Source: Macrococcoides caseolyticum (GTDB lineage: Bacteria; Bacillota; Bacilli; Staphylococcales; Staphylococcaceae). Taken from it: 64,000 nucleotides of DNA. This document shows positions 1 to 8,713 of this stretch, piece after piece (within the stretch, counting starts at the first letter, position 1; each line of letters starts with the position of its first letter). Position numbers and translations under genes: made by a program. The notes beneath the pieces are model-generated. The model worked only from the letters and a program-made list of their open reading frames with translations, was not told the DNA's origin and searched no databases. The stretch spans positions 186,001 through 250,000 of the forward strand of contig NZ_JAHCPS010000001.1 of the NCBI RefSeq assembly GCF_021366795.1, in the 5' to 3' direction.

Positions 1-275
1 TCTTTTCCTTTTACTAGGTTCTTTGGCATTGAACCTTTACCATTTTGAATGATTTTTAATATTTCTTGTTCAGAATATTTATTCCCTACTTTAGTTAGAT
101 TAGGTCCACTACCACCTTCTAAATCTCTACCATGGCAACCGATACATGAACTATTGGCATATGCTTCTCTACCCGGGTCATTTGAAGAAGATTCTGACGT
201 TTTCTTTTCTGCATTGTTACCACATGCACCTAATATTAATGCTGATAATGCAATACCTGTTAATAATTTTTTCAT
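1..275 (-). CDS. cccB: Cytochrome c551-type lipoprotein, C-terminus cut by window edge
   Basis: A small membrane-anchored c-type cytochrome that would carry electrons to a terminal oxidase on the outer face of the membrane. The visible 91 residues begin [19 protein letters not shown], a lipoprotein signal peptide with lipobox LGAC. A Ser/Glu/Lys-rich linker and the haem-binding motif CIGCH follow. The distal Met ligand may be the Met in the GKGSMP segment near the edge. The ATG at 275 has a GGGGG Shine-Dalgarno sequence. The gene follows prfB, as in Bacillus subtilis (cccB). S. aureus lacks such a gene, so this supports an oxidase-positive relative such as Macrococcus. The reading frame runs off the left edge. 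Confidence 0.88.
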   Translation of the reverse strand, partial: MKKLLTGIALSALILGACGNNAEKKTSESSSNDPGREAYANSSCIGCHGRDLEGGSGPNLTKVGNKYSEQEILKIIQNGKGSMPKNLVKGK

Positions 276-306
276 TTCAATTCCCCCAAATATTCATATT
301 AATTTC

Positions 307-334
307 ATTATACTAAAAAAAGTGGAAGCAACAA
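307..334 (-). promoter_or_regulatory. Putative cccB promoter
   Basis: On the minus strand TTGTTG (334-329) is followed after 16 bp by a perfect TATAAT (312-307), 32 bp before the cccB ATG. The -35 lies inside the prfB terminator stem, so the two elements overlap. Confidence 0.45.
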
Positions 335-351
335 AATGTTGTCTCCACTTT
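312..351 (-). terminator. Intrinsic terminator after prfB
   Basis: An 8-bp outer stem (AAAGTGGA/TCCACTTT) and an inner CAACA/TGTTG stem form a long hairpin at 319-351. On the minus strand it is followed by TTTTTT. It separates prfB from cccB. Confidence 0.75.
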
Positions 352-373
352 ATAGTTGATAAAAAACAATAAT

Positions 374-1475
374 TTATAATTGTGATTTTAAATAGGCATC
401 AATAAATAAATCAATGTCACCATCCATCACTGCACCTGTATTTCCAGTTTCAGCATTCGTACGATGATCTTTTACCATAGAATATGGATGGAAGACATAC
501 GAGCGAATTTGTGAACCCCAACCAATTTCTTTTTGTTCACCACGAATCTGAGCAAGTTCAGCTTCCTGCTCTTCAATTTTACGTTGATACAGCTTTGCTT
601 TTAACATCTTCATCGCCTGTTCACGGTTTTTTATTTGTGAGCGTTCGTTTTGACATGTCACAACAATACCAGTTGGTGTATGTGTAATACGCACCGCTGA
701 ATCTGTCGTATTAATGTGCTGACCACCAGCACCACTCGCACGATACGTATCAATTTTTATGTCTTCACTGTTAATTTCAATCGCAATGTTATCATTGTTC
801 AATTCTGGCGTCACTTCACATGAGACAAATGACGTATGACGGCGACCAGAAGAATCGAATGGAGAGATACGCACTAAGCGATGGACACCTTTTTCAGCTT
901 TCAGATAACCATATGCATTATGGCCTTTAATTAAAAGCGTAACACTTTTAATCCCTGCTTCATCACCAGGTAAATAGTCTAACGTTTCAACTTTAAAACC
1001 ACGTTTATCTGCAAAACGTTGATACATACGTAACAGCATTTCTCCCCAGTCTTGTGATTCAGTACCACCTGCACCTGGATGTAGCTCTAGAATCGCATTG
1101 TTCGCATCAAATTCACCATCAAGAAGCATCTTTAATTCAAAGGCATTTGTATCATCAGATAATTGATTCACTTGCGCTATCAATTCTTCTTCACTTTCTT
1201 TATCTGATTCTTCTTTGAGCATTTCAATTAATACGTCGATATTTTCATATTTTTCTTCTAATGCATGGAAGCCATTCACGATCTCTTTTAAAGCATTATT
1301 TTTATTGATAATTTCCTGTGCTTTTTCTCCATCATTCCAAAAATCAGGATCTGCCATCATTTCTTCGAATTCCTGAATGTTTGTCTCTTTTTCTTCTAAG
1401 TCAAAGAGACCCCCTAAAACTATTTAATTTTTCCTGTATTTCATTTAATAAATTTTTAATTTCGAATTGTTCCAT
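374..1475 (-). CDS. prfB: Peptide chain release factor 2, programmed +1 frameshift
   Basis: RF2 recognises UGA and UAA stop codons and triggers peptidyl-tRNA hydrolysis on the ribosome. Translation starts at the ATG at 1475 and reads 24 codons to an in-frame CTT-TGA at 1406-1401. It then shifts +1 onto GAC and continues to 374, giving 366 residues, the usual RF2 length. The tripeptide anticodon motif SPF is near residue 204 (ISPFDSS) and the catalytic GGQ near residue 250 (GAGGQH). The gene starts 5 nt after the secA stop, so the two are co-transcribed. An AGGGGG Shine-Dalgarno-like sequence just before the shift site is the known stimulator. A call starting at 1360 misses the N-terminus. Confidence 0.95.
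1400..1417 (-). promoter_or_regulatory. RF2 autoregulatory frameshift site
   Basis: Minus-strand sequence AGGGGGTCTCTTTGAC. An internal Shine-Dalgarno-like AGGGGG sits 3 nt before the slippery CTT, followed by stop codon TGA and C. Low RF2 gives slow termination at this UGA and favours the +1 shift, which restores RF2 synthesis. This is the canonical arrangement in the family. Confidence 0.95.
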
Positions 1476-1480
1476 TCATA

Positions 1481-4009
1481 CTACTCTCTTCCGTGACAGT
1501 TTTTATATTTTTTTCCGCTTCCACAAGGGCAAGGTTCATTACGACCAATATCTGGTTCATTTTTCCTTTTAGGCTGTTGTTTTACTTTTTCTTTGCCATC
1601 ATTTGCAACCATTGCCTGACCTTTAGCTACTTGTTCGCGCTCTAGCGTATCATCTTTCTCAACGATTGATTTTAAGATGTATTTACTTACATCATCTTCA
1701 ATATTCTCTAACATTGCATCAAACATTGTTAAACCTTCATTTTGATATTCACGTAATGGATTGATTTGGCCATAACTTCTCAAATGAATCCCTGTACGTA
1801 ACTGGTCCATCGTATCGATATGGTCCGTCCATTTCATATCAATTGTACGTAATAAAATCATACGTTCAAACTCATGGAACTGCTCACCTAGTTGTTCTTT
1901 TTGATGTGCTAACTGTTTTTCAACGGCTTTCATGACAATTTCATAAATCTCATCATTATCACGACGATTGATATCGTCTACTTTTAAAGCCCCTTCTGTT
2001 AAATACATATCATCAACATAGTTTGTAAATGCTTCGTATTCTGCACTATCTTCTTCACCGGTAAAGTGATAGTCTACTGCACGACGTACAGACTGTTCAA
2101 TCATGCCACGAACCATTTCAGAGCAATCTTCAGTTTCTAAGATTTCATTACGTTCTTCATAAATAATTTCACGTTGTTTACGTAATACATCATCATATTC
2201 TAATACACGCTTACGACTATCGTAGTTATTTCCTTCAACACGCTTTTGTGCTGATTCAACTGCACGAGATACCATTTTTGATTCAATCGGTGCTTCATCA
2301 TTCATACCTAGTTTTGTCATCATTGATTGCATTCTCTCAGAACCGAAACGTACCATTAATTCATCTTGTAATGATAAATAGAATCTTGAATAACCCGGAT
2401 CACCCTGACGTCCAGAACGACCACGTAACTGATCATCAATACGACGTGATTCATGTCGCTCTGTTCCTATAACAGCTAAACCACCTAATTCTTTTACACC
2501 TTCACCTAATTTAATATCTGTACCACGCCCAGCCATGTTCGTTGCGATAGTAACGGCACCTTTTTGTCCGGCATGCTGTACGATTTCAGCTTCGCGTTCA
2601 TGGTTTTTAGCATTTAATACATTATGACGAATGCCACGCTTTTTCAGTAAATCTGAAATATATTCACTTGTTTCTACAGCGACAGTCCCCAGTAAAACAG
2701 GCTGACCTTTTTTATGACGTTCAATGACATCTTCAACAACAGCATGGAACTTCCCTTTTTCTGAAGCATAGATTAAATCCGCAGCATCAATACGTGCTAT
2801 AGGATTATTCGTCGGAATTTGAGTGACCGCCATGTTGTAAATGTTCATTAATTCTTCTTCTTCGGTTTTTGCAGTACCTGTCATACCTGATAATTTATTG
2901 TACATACGGAAGAAGTTCTGGAAAGTAATCGATGCCATCGTTTTAGATTCGTTTTGAATTTCAACAGCTTCTTTAGCTTCAATGGCTTGGTGAACACCTT
3001 CTGAGAAACGTCGACCTGGCATTGTACGACCTGTAAACTGGTCAACAATAACAATTTCGCCATCTTGTACAACATAATCAACATCGCGTACCATTGAACG
3101 ATTTGCCTTTAAAGCAATATTAATATGATGCATTAAGTTAACGTTCTTAACATCATATAAATTCTCGACTTTAAACATCTTTTCTGCTTTGTCGATCCCT
3201 TGTTCTGTTAATTGAATGCCTTTCGTCTTCTCATCATAGTTGTAATCTTCTTCGTCTTTTAACATTTTCACAAATACATTCGCTTGAATGTACATGCTTG
3301 TTGATTTTTCAGCTTGACCTGAAATAATTAACGGTGTTCGTGCTTCATCAATTAAGATAGAGTCTACCTCATCTATAATCGCAAAGTTTAATGGGCGCAT
3401 AACGCGTTCTTCTTTATACGTGACCATGTTATCTCTTAAATAATCAAATCCTAATTCATTATTCGTACTATATGTAATATCTGCATTGTATGCATCACGC
3501 TTTTCTTCTGTCGTTAATTGATTCAAGTTAACGCCAACAGAAAGACCTAAGAAGTTATAAAGTTTTGACATTTCTTCAGCCTGAACACTTGATAAATATT
3601 CATTGACAGTTACAACATGAACCCCGCGTCCAGTTAATGCATTTAAATAAACTGGCATCGTCGCAGTTAAAGTTTTACCTTCACCCGTTCTCATTTCAGC
3701 GATATCTCCACGATGAATCGCAGCACCACCCATAATTTGAACTTTAAACGGTGTCATACCTAAAACACGCGTTGAAGCTTCACGAACAATCGCAAATGCT
3801 TCGGGTAAAATCGTATCTAAATATTTCTCTTGTTTTCTGTAATCCTCAAGCTCTTTTAATTCATTTTGAAATTTAATCGTTTTATTTTTAAGGTCTTCAT
3901 CTGATAACGAAGCCATTTCTTGTTGTAATGCCATTACACTATCAGCAATTTTCGATAACGTTTTGAGTTCTCTTTTATTGCCGTCAAACATCTTTTTAAT
4001 GAATCCCAT
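1481..4009 (-). CDS. secA: Preprotein translocase ATPase SecA
   Basis: The ATP-driven motor of the Sec pathway, which pushes unfolded precursors through SecYEG. At 842 residues it has full family length. Walker A GEGKT lies at about residues 109-113. The Walker B region reads [13 protein letters not shown] near residue 215, and the preprotein cross-linking domain follows. A second helicase lobe carries [10 protein letters not shown] and the arginine-finger region [11 protein letters not shown]. The C-terminus has the zinc-binding SEC-C motif [13 protein letters not shown] used for SecB or ribosome contacts. The ATG at 4009 has a GGAGAG Shine-Dalgarno sequence. It lies upstream of prfB in one operon, the conserved Firmicute order. 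Confidence 0.97.
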   Translation of the reverse strand: MGFIKKMFDGNKRELKTLSKIADSVMALQQEMASLSDEDLKNKTIKFQNELKELEDYRKQEKYLDTILPEAFAIVREASTRVLGMTPFKVQIMGGAAIHRGDIAEMRTGEGKTLTATMPVYLNALTGRGVHVVTVNEYLSSVQAEEMSKLYNFLGLSVGVNLNQLTTEEKRDAYNADITYSTNNELGFDYLRDNMVTYKEERVMRPLNFAIIDEVDSILIDEARTPLIISGQAEKSTSMYIQANVFVKMLKDEEDYNYDEKTKGIQLTEQGIDKAEKMFKVENLYDVKNVNLMHHINIALKANRSMVRDVDYVVQDGEIVIVDQFTGRTMPGRRFSEGVHQAIEAKEAVEIQNESKTMASITFQNFFRMYNKLSGMTGTAKTEEEELMNIYNMAVTQIPTNNPIARIDAADLIYASEKGKFHAVVEDVIERHKKGQPVLLGTVAVETSEYISDLLKKRGIRHNVLNAKNHEREAEIVQHAGQKGAVTIATNMAGRGTDIKLGEGVKELGGLAVIGTERHESRRIDDQLRGRSGRQGDPGYSRFYLSLQDELMVRFGSERMQSMMTKLGMNDEAPIESKMVSRAVESAQKRVEGNNYDSRKRVLEYDDVLRKQREIIYEERNEILETEDCSEMVRGMIEQSVRRAVDYHFTGEEDSAEYEAFTNYVDDMYLTEGALKVDDINRRDNDEIYEIVMKAVEKQLAHQKEQLGEQFHEFERMILLRTIDMKWTDHIDTMDQLRTGIHLRSYGQINPLREYQNEGLTMFDAMLENIEDDVSKYILKSIVEKDDTLEREQVAKGQAMVANDGKEKVKQQPKRKNEPDIGRNEPCPCGSGKKYKNCHGRE

Positions 4010-4185
4010 TATGTTCTCTCCTTTTAATACGTATACATACGTCTACATCTAATTATAATAGCACTTATCATGATTTTATTGAAATATTTCGTTTATTTTT
4101 CATTTATATTTCGTTCAAAAGAATTATAAGAAAGATTAGTATACAGATATTAATGAAATATGAAAGTAGTAGATATAAAATGGGC

Positions 4186-4222
4186 AAAAAAAGAGAGCAA
4201 GACATAAGTCTTCACTCTCTTT
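4186..4222 (-). terminator. Terminator downstream of hpf
   Basis: Stem AAAGAGAG/CTCTCTTT encloses AAGAC-ATAA-GTCTT. On the minus strand the stem is followed by a run of T. The inner hairpin AGAC-ATAA-GTCT recurs downstream of queF at about 25036. Confidence 0.75.
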
Positions 4223-4233
4223 ACAGATATACA

Positions 4234-4797
4234 TTAACGATTAACAGTTGTTTCAATTAAACCGTATTTACCATCTTTTCGTTTGTATACAATATTTGTA
4301 TCGTTTGTCTCAGCGTCATTAAAGATATAGAAATCGTGTCCTAAAAGATTCATTTGTAAAACCGCTTCTTCAGCATCCATTGGTTTTAAATCAAATTGTT
4401 TAGAACGGATAATTTCAATCTCATCCTCTTTTTCAACTGAAGCTTCTTCGACTTCTGGAAGGCTAGGGAATACTTCCTTCTCAATCCCTTTTTCACGGAA
4501 TTTACGATTGACTTTTGTTTTGTGCTTACGCACTTGACGTTCTAATTTTTCAACAATTAAATCAACTGCTGCATATAAATCATCGTGACGTTCTTCGGCA
4601 CGTAATGTCACATTTTTAAGTGGAATTGTCACTTCTACTTTAGATTTACCATCTTGATACGTTTTAATCTTTACGTGTGCATTCGCGTCAGGCACATTTG
4701 TAAAGTATCTTTCAAGTTTGTTTAATTTCTCCTCAATGTAATTTCTGATCGCCTCTGTTACTGAGATGTTATCTCCGTGGATTTCGTATCTAATCAT
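4234..4797 (-). CDS. hpf: Long-form ribosome hibernation promoting factor
   Basis: Long HPF binds the 30S decoding region and dimerises 70S ribosomes into inactive 100S particles in slow growth or stress. Residues 1 to about 105 form the RaiA-like ribosome-binding domain ([21 protein letters not shown]). An acidic linker follows, then the C-terminal dimerisation domain ([19 protein letters not shown]). I chose the ATG at 4797, with AAAGGAG 8 nt upstream, over a GTG at 4806; this gives 187 residues starting [10 protein letters not shown], as in S. aureus. A promoter is visible at the end of comFC and a terminator follows, so it is probably monocistronic. Confidence 0.95.
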   Translation of the reverse strand: MIRYEIHGDNISVTEAIRNYIEEKLNKLERYFTNVPDANAHVKIKTYQDGKSKVEVTIPLKNVTLRAEERHDDLYAAVDLIVEKLERQVRKHKTKVNRKFREKGIEKEVFPSLPEVEEASVEKEDEIEIIRSKQFDLKPMDAEEAVLQMNLLGHDFYIFNDAETNDTNIVYKRKDGKYGLIETTVNR

Positions 4798-4843
4798 TAT
4801 TACCACTCCTTTGAAACTTATCTTGTTGTTTCTTCCTACTTAT

Positions 4844-4871
4844 ATTTTACCAAATATTCAGGCTCTTGCAA
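4844..4871 (-). promoter_or_regulatory. Putative hpf promoter
   Basis: Minus strand TTGCAA (4871-4866), 16-bp spacer, TAAAAT (4849-4844), about 45 bp before the hpf start. The -35 overlaps the last codons of comFC. Confidence 0.5.
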
Positions 4872-5544
4872 ACGCTAACATCTTGATTTCACAATGTTTG
4901 TTGGATAATAATACACTTCTGGCATGACTCATGGTTAAACCTGTTGTATATATATCATCAACAAGTAATATTCGCGCATTTTTGTTAATAGATTGCTTGA
5001 GTTGAAATGGATTGTCCTGTTTAATTCTTTCACGTTTATTTAAATGCATTTGTTTCTCACGATATTCCGTCTCAAGAATATCATGATATGAAAGATTCAT
5101 ATGCGAAAAAATTTCTGTTATATGATTGAAACCTCTAATACATAATCTTTCATGAGATATCGGCATCGGAATAATCAAATCGAACTGACGAAAATAACGT
5201 GACTTATAGGTTGTATAGATCATTTCTGCGATCGCCTGGGCTAAAACGATATCACCACTCGTCTTATACTGGTGAAGAAAATGTTTTATATCCTCATGAT
5301 AGTCACAGATAAAATCAACTGAATTCGTAAACCCAAAATTTTGTTTAATCCATACACAATCCTGGCAGATGGTTTCATCTTGTGCAAGTTTCTTGCCACA
5401 AGCATCACATCTAGGACATGAGGCCTTTATCATTAAATTTGACTTACACTCGGTACATAGACACGGTATCTTCGAAAACATTGTATCTATCGTTAATGGC
5501 TCTATAAGTGGTGAATGACACCAAATACATCGATTATGATACAT
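4858..5544 (-). CDS. comFC: ComFC-type phosphoribosyltransferase-fold competence protein
   Basis: ComFC works with the ComFA ATPase in uptake of transforming DNA. The N-terminus carries several cysteine pairs (CIWCHSPL, CLCTECKSN, CPRCDACGKK, CQDC) that form zinc knuckles. The C-terminus has the PRPP-loop motif ILLVDDIYTTGLTMS of type I phosphoribosyltransferases. Length is 228 residues, normal for the family. It overlaps the end of comFA by 11 nt, so translation is probably coupled. The start at 5544 has GAGGGG 5 nt upstream. In staphylococci these genes are controlled by the competence sigma factor SigH; I see no SigH promoter here. Confidence 0.9.
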   Translation of the reverse strand: MYHNRCIWCHSPLIEPLTIDTMFSKIPCLCTECKSNLMIKASCPRCDACGKKLAQDETICQDCVWIKQNFGFTNSVDFICDYHEDIKHFLHQYKTSGDIVLAQAIAEMIYTTYKSRYFRQFDLIIPMPISHERLCIRGFNHITEIFSHMNLSYHDILETEYREKQMHLNKRERIKQDNPFQLKQSINKNARILLVDDIYTTGLTMSHARSVLLSNKHCEIKMLAFARA

Positions 5545-6760
5545 CTTTTCCCCTCGCGTTCATTTTTTTTATTGCTTTAACAGCATGAATCATTGATAAG
5601 CTGATACCATCGTGAAAATAAATTACTTCGCCATTTTTAACGGTTCCTTTTCGATCAACACGACCTGCAATTTGAATTAAACTATCACTTTTAAAACGAT
5701 GACTATTCAATACCCATGCACTTAAGCCATACATCGTAAATCCACGTTCTAATATTGTTGTTGTAAACACAAACTGATACGTTACATCGCGAATCGCTGA
5801 AACTTTATCATGCCTGTTACTATCATTAGAATAAACACATACCGTTTTTTTCTGAATGGATTCGTCCAGACGATTATAACAGGCTTCCATCAATTGAATA
5901 TCATGAAAGAATATAAGTATCACGTGCTGATGCACTACATTTTTAAGTAACTGATTTAATGTTCTCTCTATGGCATGATGATTTAAATATTTAAATTGTG
6001 GAACGGGTAATGGCCTTTGATGATACCGAAGCGGTAAATAAAGTGTTCGATCTTGACATGCATCCAGTATGTGTTTTGGAGGAGTTGCAGATAAATATAC
6101 GAAGCTGCCATCTTTCGAAAGTGCACGGTTTAACAACTTCATTAGTCTTGGATCATGCCCAACTGGAAAAGCATCAATCTCATCGACAATGATTAAGTCA
6201 AAATGATTATCGAAATGAATTAATTGATGAATCGTACTAATAATAAAATAATCACTCGTCATTTCATTATGCCCACCATATAATGTGGCAATTTCGGTAT
6301 CTAAATATTGATTTAATCGAAGGGACAATTCTTTTACAACATCTGTCCGTGGTGATACCACGGCAACATTGCCACCCTGATCTCTTACATGACAAATCCC
6401 ATCTAATATCATCTCAGTCTTTCCAGCGCCAGTTACCGCATATAACAGGCATGATTGTTGTTGTTTAATCTGCTTTACAATATATGCACTTGCCTGTTTC
6501 TGTTGTTTGGTGAGTTCAAATGGTAACGTAACAGTAATTTCTTCTTTCTGATGTCGTGTTTTCTCCAGATGAATAAACTTTAGAGAATGAACGCTTGCTG
6601 TGATACAACATCTGCAATACACAATCTTTTGTTGATATCCTTGGTGAAAGTAACTGTGAAATAACAATTGATCTTCGTTTAAGCAATAATTACAAACCAT
6701 CTTACCTTCCGTTTGAATCGCTTTTATTTCGGATACTATATCAGAAACGATTATCTTCAT
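5534..6760 (-). CDS. comFA: ComFA DEAD-box-like DNA uptake ATPase
   Basis: A membrane-associated ATPase thought to drive single-stranded DNA through the ComEC channel. Two CxxC pairs near the N-terminus (CNYC, CRCC) form the family's zinc finger. The helicase core shows Walker A AVTGAGKTE, Walker B VDEID, a motif III-like SATPP, and motif VI QIAGRVDRKG. The frame is open to 6886, but GGAGG at 6770-6766 sits 5 nt before the ATG at 6760, giving 408 residues starting MKIIVSD. That is somewhat shorter than the B. subtilis protein. A terminator hairpin abuts its Shine-Dalgarno sequence on the upstream side, so its promoter is unclear. Confidence 0.92.
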   Translation of the reverse strand: MKIIVSDIVSEIKAIQTEGKMVCNYCLNEDQLLFHSYFHQGYQQKIVYCRCCITASVHSLKFIHLEKTRHQKEEITVTLPFELTKQQKQASAYIVKQIKQQQSCLLYAVTGAGKTEMILDGICHVRDQGGNVAVVSPRTDVVKELSLRLNQYLDTEIATLYGGHNEMTSDYFIISTIHQLIHFDNHFDLIIVDEIDAFPVGHDPRLMKLLNRALSKDGSFVYLSATPPKHILDACQDRTLYLPLRYHQRPLPVPQFKYLNHHAIERTLNQLLKNVVHQHVILIFFHDIQLMEACYNRLDESIQKKTVCVYSNDSNRHDKVSAIRDVTYQFVFTTTILERGFTMYGLSAWVLNSHRFKSDSLIQIAGRVDRKGTVKNGEVIYFHDGISLSMIHAVKAIKKMNARGKDVS

Positions 6761-6770
6761 CATTACCTCC

Positions 6771-6799
6771 ATAAAAAAAGACACACAAAAAATTGTGTG
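6771..6799 (-). terminator. Terminator between degV/fakB and comFA
   Basis: Minus strand CACACAA-(TTTT)-TTGTGTG followed by TTTTTTT. The T-tract ends one base before the GGAGG of comFA, leaving no room for a promoter between them. Confidence 0.75.
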
Positions 6800-6824
6800 C
6801 CGGTAAAATAAATATAAGACTTGT

Positions 6825-7688
6825 TTACAAATGATTAAAAATTTTAAACTTCCTGTTTGTGAAACCAAGGCCAATTGCTTTTTCACCTAAGTGTGTACCA
6901 ATGACTGGCCCAAAATAACTCTTAATAAAATCAACATCAGGATTTTTTGATTTTAAATCAGCAATCAATGCATCTGCTTCATCTTCTGCGTTCGAATGAA
7001 TAACAACGACGGTGATATTCGTGAAATTTTTTGCAGACGTAGCGAATAAATCTTTAAGTTGCTTAATCGCTTTTTTCTTTGTTCTCACTTTATCAAAGGG
7101 TACAATCTTTGTATCAGAAAAGTGAAGGATTGGCTTTACCTGTAACATGCTACCAATTAATGCTTGTGCACCACTCAGACGTCCACCTTTTTGAAGGTTC
7201 TTTAAATCATCTACAAGAAAATAAGCATATGTCTCTTGTTTCATAGCATTTAATTCCTCAATAATGGTTTCAGGTGAATGACTATCTTTGAGTTCTGCAG
7301 CACGCATAACATAAAAGCCCATTGCCATACAAGCAAGTTCAGAATCAAAAGCATGCATCTTGATGCCATCTACCATATTACCTGCCGTTATTGCATTTTG
7401 ATACGTCCCACTGATGCCGCTAGATAAGTGAATGGCAATACAATCTGTAAAACCTTCTGCTTTAAGTGACTCTAATAATTCAACATAGCTACCTGTTGTC
7501 GGTTGACTCGTTGTCGGCAATTCTTTTTCCGAACGCATTCTTTCATAAAATAATTGTGCGTCATAATTTTCTTCTAAATATATTTCATCTTTGAAAATAA
7601 CATTTAGAGAAATAATTCGAATATCCTGTGATTTCTGGATAGATTCGGGAATATACGCAGTTGAATCTGTGATTATGGCTGTTTTCAT
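6825..7688 (-). CDS. fakB: DegV-family fatty-acid-binding protein (FakB-like)
   Basis: DegV proteins bind a fatty acid and, in staphylococci, present it to the kinase FakA for phosphorylation and entry into phospholipid synthesis. The N-terminal TDSTAYIPE and the TTSQPTTGSY segment are the conserved ligand-carboxylate contacts. A basic RTKKKAIKQL element is near residue 200, and the C-terminal GTHLGEKAIG loop is typical. I start at the ATG at 7688 with GGAGG upstream, giving 287 residues; the frame is open to 7706. Location next to comFA matches the S. aureus FakB1 locus and B. subtilis yviA, which favours a FakB1-type role. No FakA is present in the window. Confidence 0.88.
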   Translation of the reverse strand: MKTAIITDSTAYIPESIQKSQDIRIISLNVIFKDEIYLEENYDAQLFYERMRSEKELPTTSQPTTGSYVELLESLKAEGFTDCIAIHLSSGISGTYQNAITAGNMVDGIKMHAFDSELACMAMGFYVMRAAELKDSHSPETIIEELNAMKQETYAYFLVDDLKNLQKGGRLSGAQALIGSMLQVKPILHFSDTKIVPFDKVRTKKKAIKQLKDLFATSAKNFTNITVVVIHSNAEDEADALIADLKSKNPDVDFIKSYFGPVIGTHLGEKAIGLGFTNRKFKIFNHL

Positions 7689-7830
7689 AATTGACCTCCG
7701 TCCCATTACATCCCAATATATATATTATACGGTTTATTATTAAAAATAAAGTAATACAAATTATATCATGCTAAACAAAAAATTCTGTTAAAATAAATGA
7801 AAAGAAAAACAATGCTTAAAGAGGGATTCT

Positions 7831-8460
7831 ATGCAAAATTATATTACAATAAAAAATAATCATATCGAAGAAGAAATTATAAATAAATCACGTTTCATTA
7901 CTTACCTCTACCAAATTTCAAGTGAAGACGAAGCAAAAACAATTATAAACGATATTAAAAAGAAACATAAAGACGCTAATCATAATTGTTCTGCCTATAC
8001 GCTTGGAGATGCACATCAAATTCAAAAAGCGAATGATGATGGTGAACCTAGTGGTACTGCTGGCGTGCCAATGTTAGAAGCACTGAAAAAAAATGATGTC
8101 CATAATACACTTGCCATCGTGACGCGTTATTTTGGAGGGGTAAAATTAGGAACAGGTGGCTTAATACGTGCCTATCAAGGTGGCGTATCTAATGCTATTC
8201 ATTCTGTTGGAAAAGTCATTATTAAAAATGCATGCGTCTATCATGTCACAATACAATATGAGTTATCTGGAAAATTCGAACATCAAATCGCTGCGCATCC
8301 GTTTGTAATACTTGATACCATTTATACGGATAAAGTCACTTATGTTATACAAATCACTGAGGAAACAAAGGAAGATTTTGAACAATTCATTATCGAAACA
8401 ACCCAGGCAACAGCTGAATATAAAATACATGATGAACTAATGCTCCCGTTTGATTTATAG
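7831..8460 (+). CDS. yvyE: YigZ/IMPACT-family protein
   Basis: A 209-residue protein with the two-domain YigZ layout. The N-terminal UPF0029 domain covers residues 1 to about 120, with DGEPSGTAGVPMLEAL and TRYFGGVKLGTGGLIRAY. A ferredoxin-like DUF1949 domain follows. Eukaryotic IMPACT relatives modulate translation control; the bacterial function is not settled. An AGAGGG Shine-Dalgarno sequence precedes the ATG. It is divergent from the DegV gene and convergent with tagO, reproducing the tagO-yvyE-degV neighbourhood of B. subtilis. Its stop codon overlaps the first copy of a repeat motif. Confidence 0.9.
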   Translation: MQNYITIKNNHIEEEIINKSRFITYLYQISSEDEAKTIINDIKKKHKDANHNCSAYTLGDAHQIQKANDDGEPSGTAGVPMLEALKKNDVHNTLAIVTRYFGGVKLGTGGLIRAYQGGVSNAIHSVGKVIIKNACVYHVTIQYELSGKFEHQIAAHPFVILDTIYTDKVTYVIQITEETKEDFEQFIIETTQATAEYKIHDELMLPFDL

Positions 8461-8612
8461 GCTGTCGAGCGGGCGTTAAGACGCAAGTAAACTGGAGACA
8501 AAGCCGAAAAAATCGCTTTTTGATTTTGATGGATTTGTCGAAGTTTATCAGGCGTCTGCCCGCGAGACGCCGTTTAGGCTGTCGACAATGCGTTTAGGCT
8601 GTCGAGCGGGCG
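8459..8612. repeat. Dispersed intergenic hairpin repeat, copy A
   Basis: Three copies of AGGCTGTCGA occur (8459-8468, 8576-8585, 8596-8605). With them are GCGTTAAGACGCAAGT near 8475 and a GGCGTCT/AGACGCC hairpin at about 8551-8571. A related arrangement lies in inverted orientation at about 29742-29811. No open reading frame fits the region. Confidence 0.6.
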
Positions 8613-8631
8613 TTTTATCTAAAGCAAATAT

Positions 8632-8673
8632 AAAAATCACCCACAAATCTCTATTGGATTTAGGGTGATTTTT
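8632..8673. terminator. Bidirectional terminator between yvyE and tagO
   Basis: Stem AAAAATCACCC (8632-8642) pairs with GGGTGATTTTT (8663-8673), with an inner AAATC/GATTT stem. The flanking T/A runs serve both convergent genes. Confidence 0.8.
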
Positions 8674-8713
8674 CTTGTTACATATGACGATACACATATG
8701 TAATTTACAGATG

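Noticed and set aside
49-372. Plus-strand ORF of 107 codons
   Set aside because: It is the antisense of the cytochrome lipoprotein gene, which has a signal peptide, haem motif and Shine-Dalgarno sequence on the minus strand.
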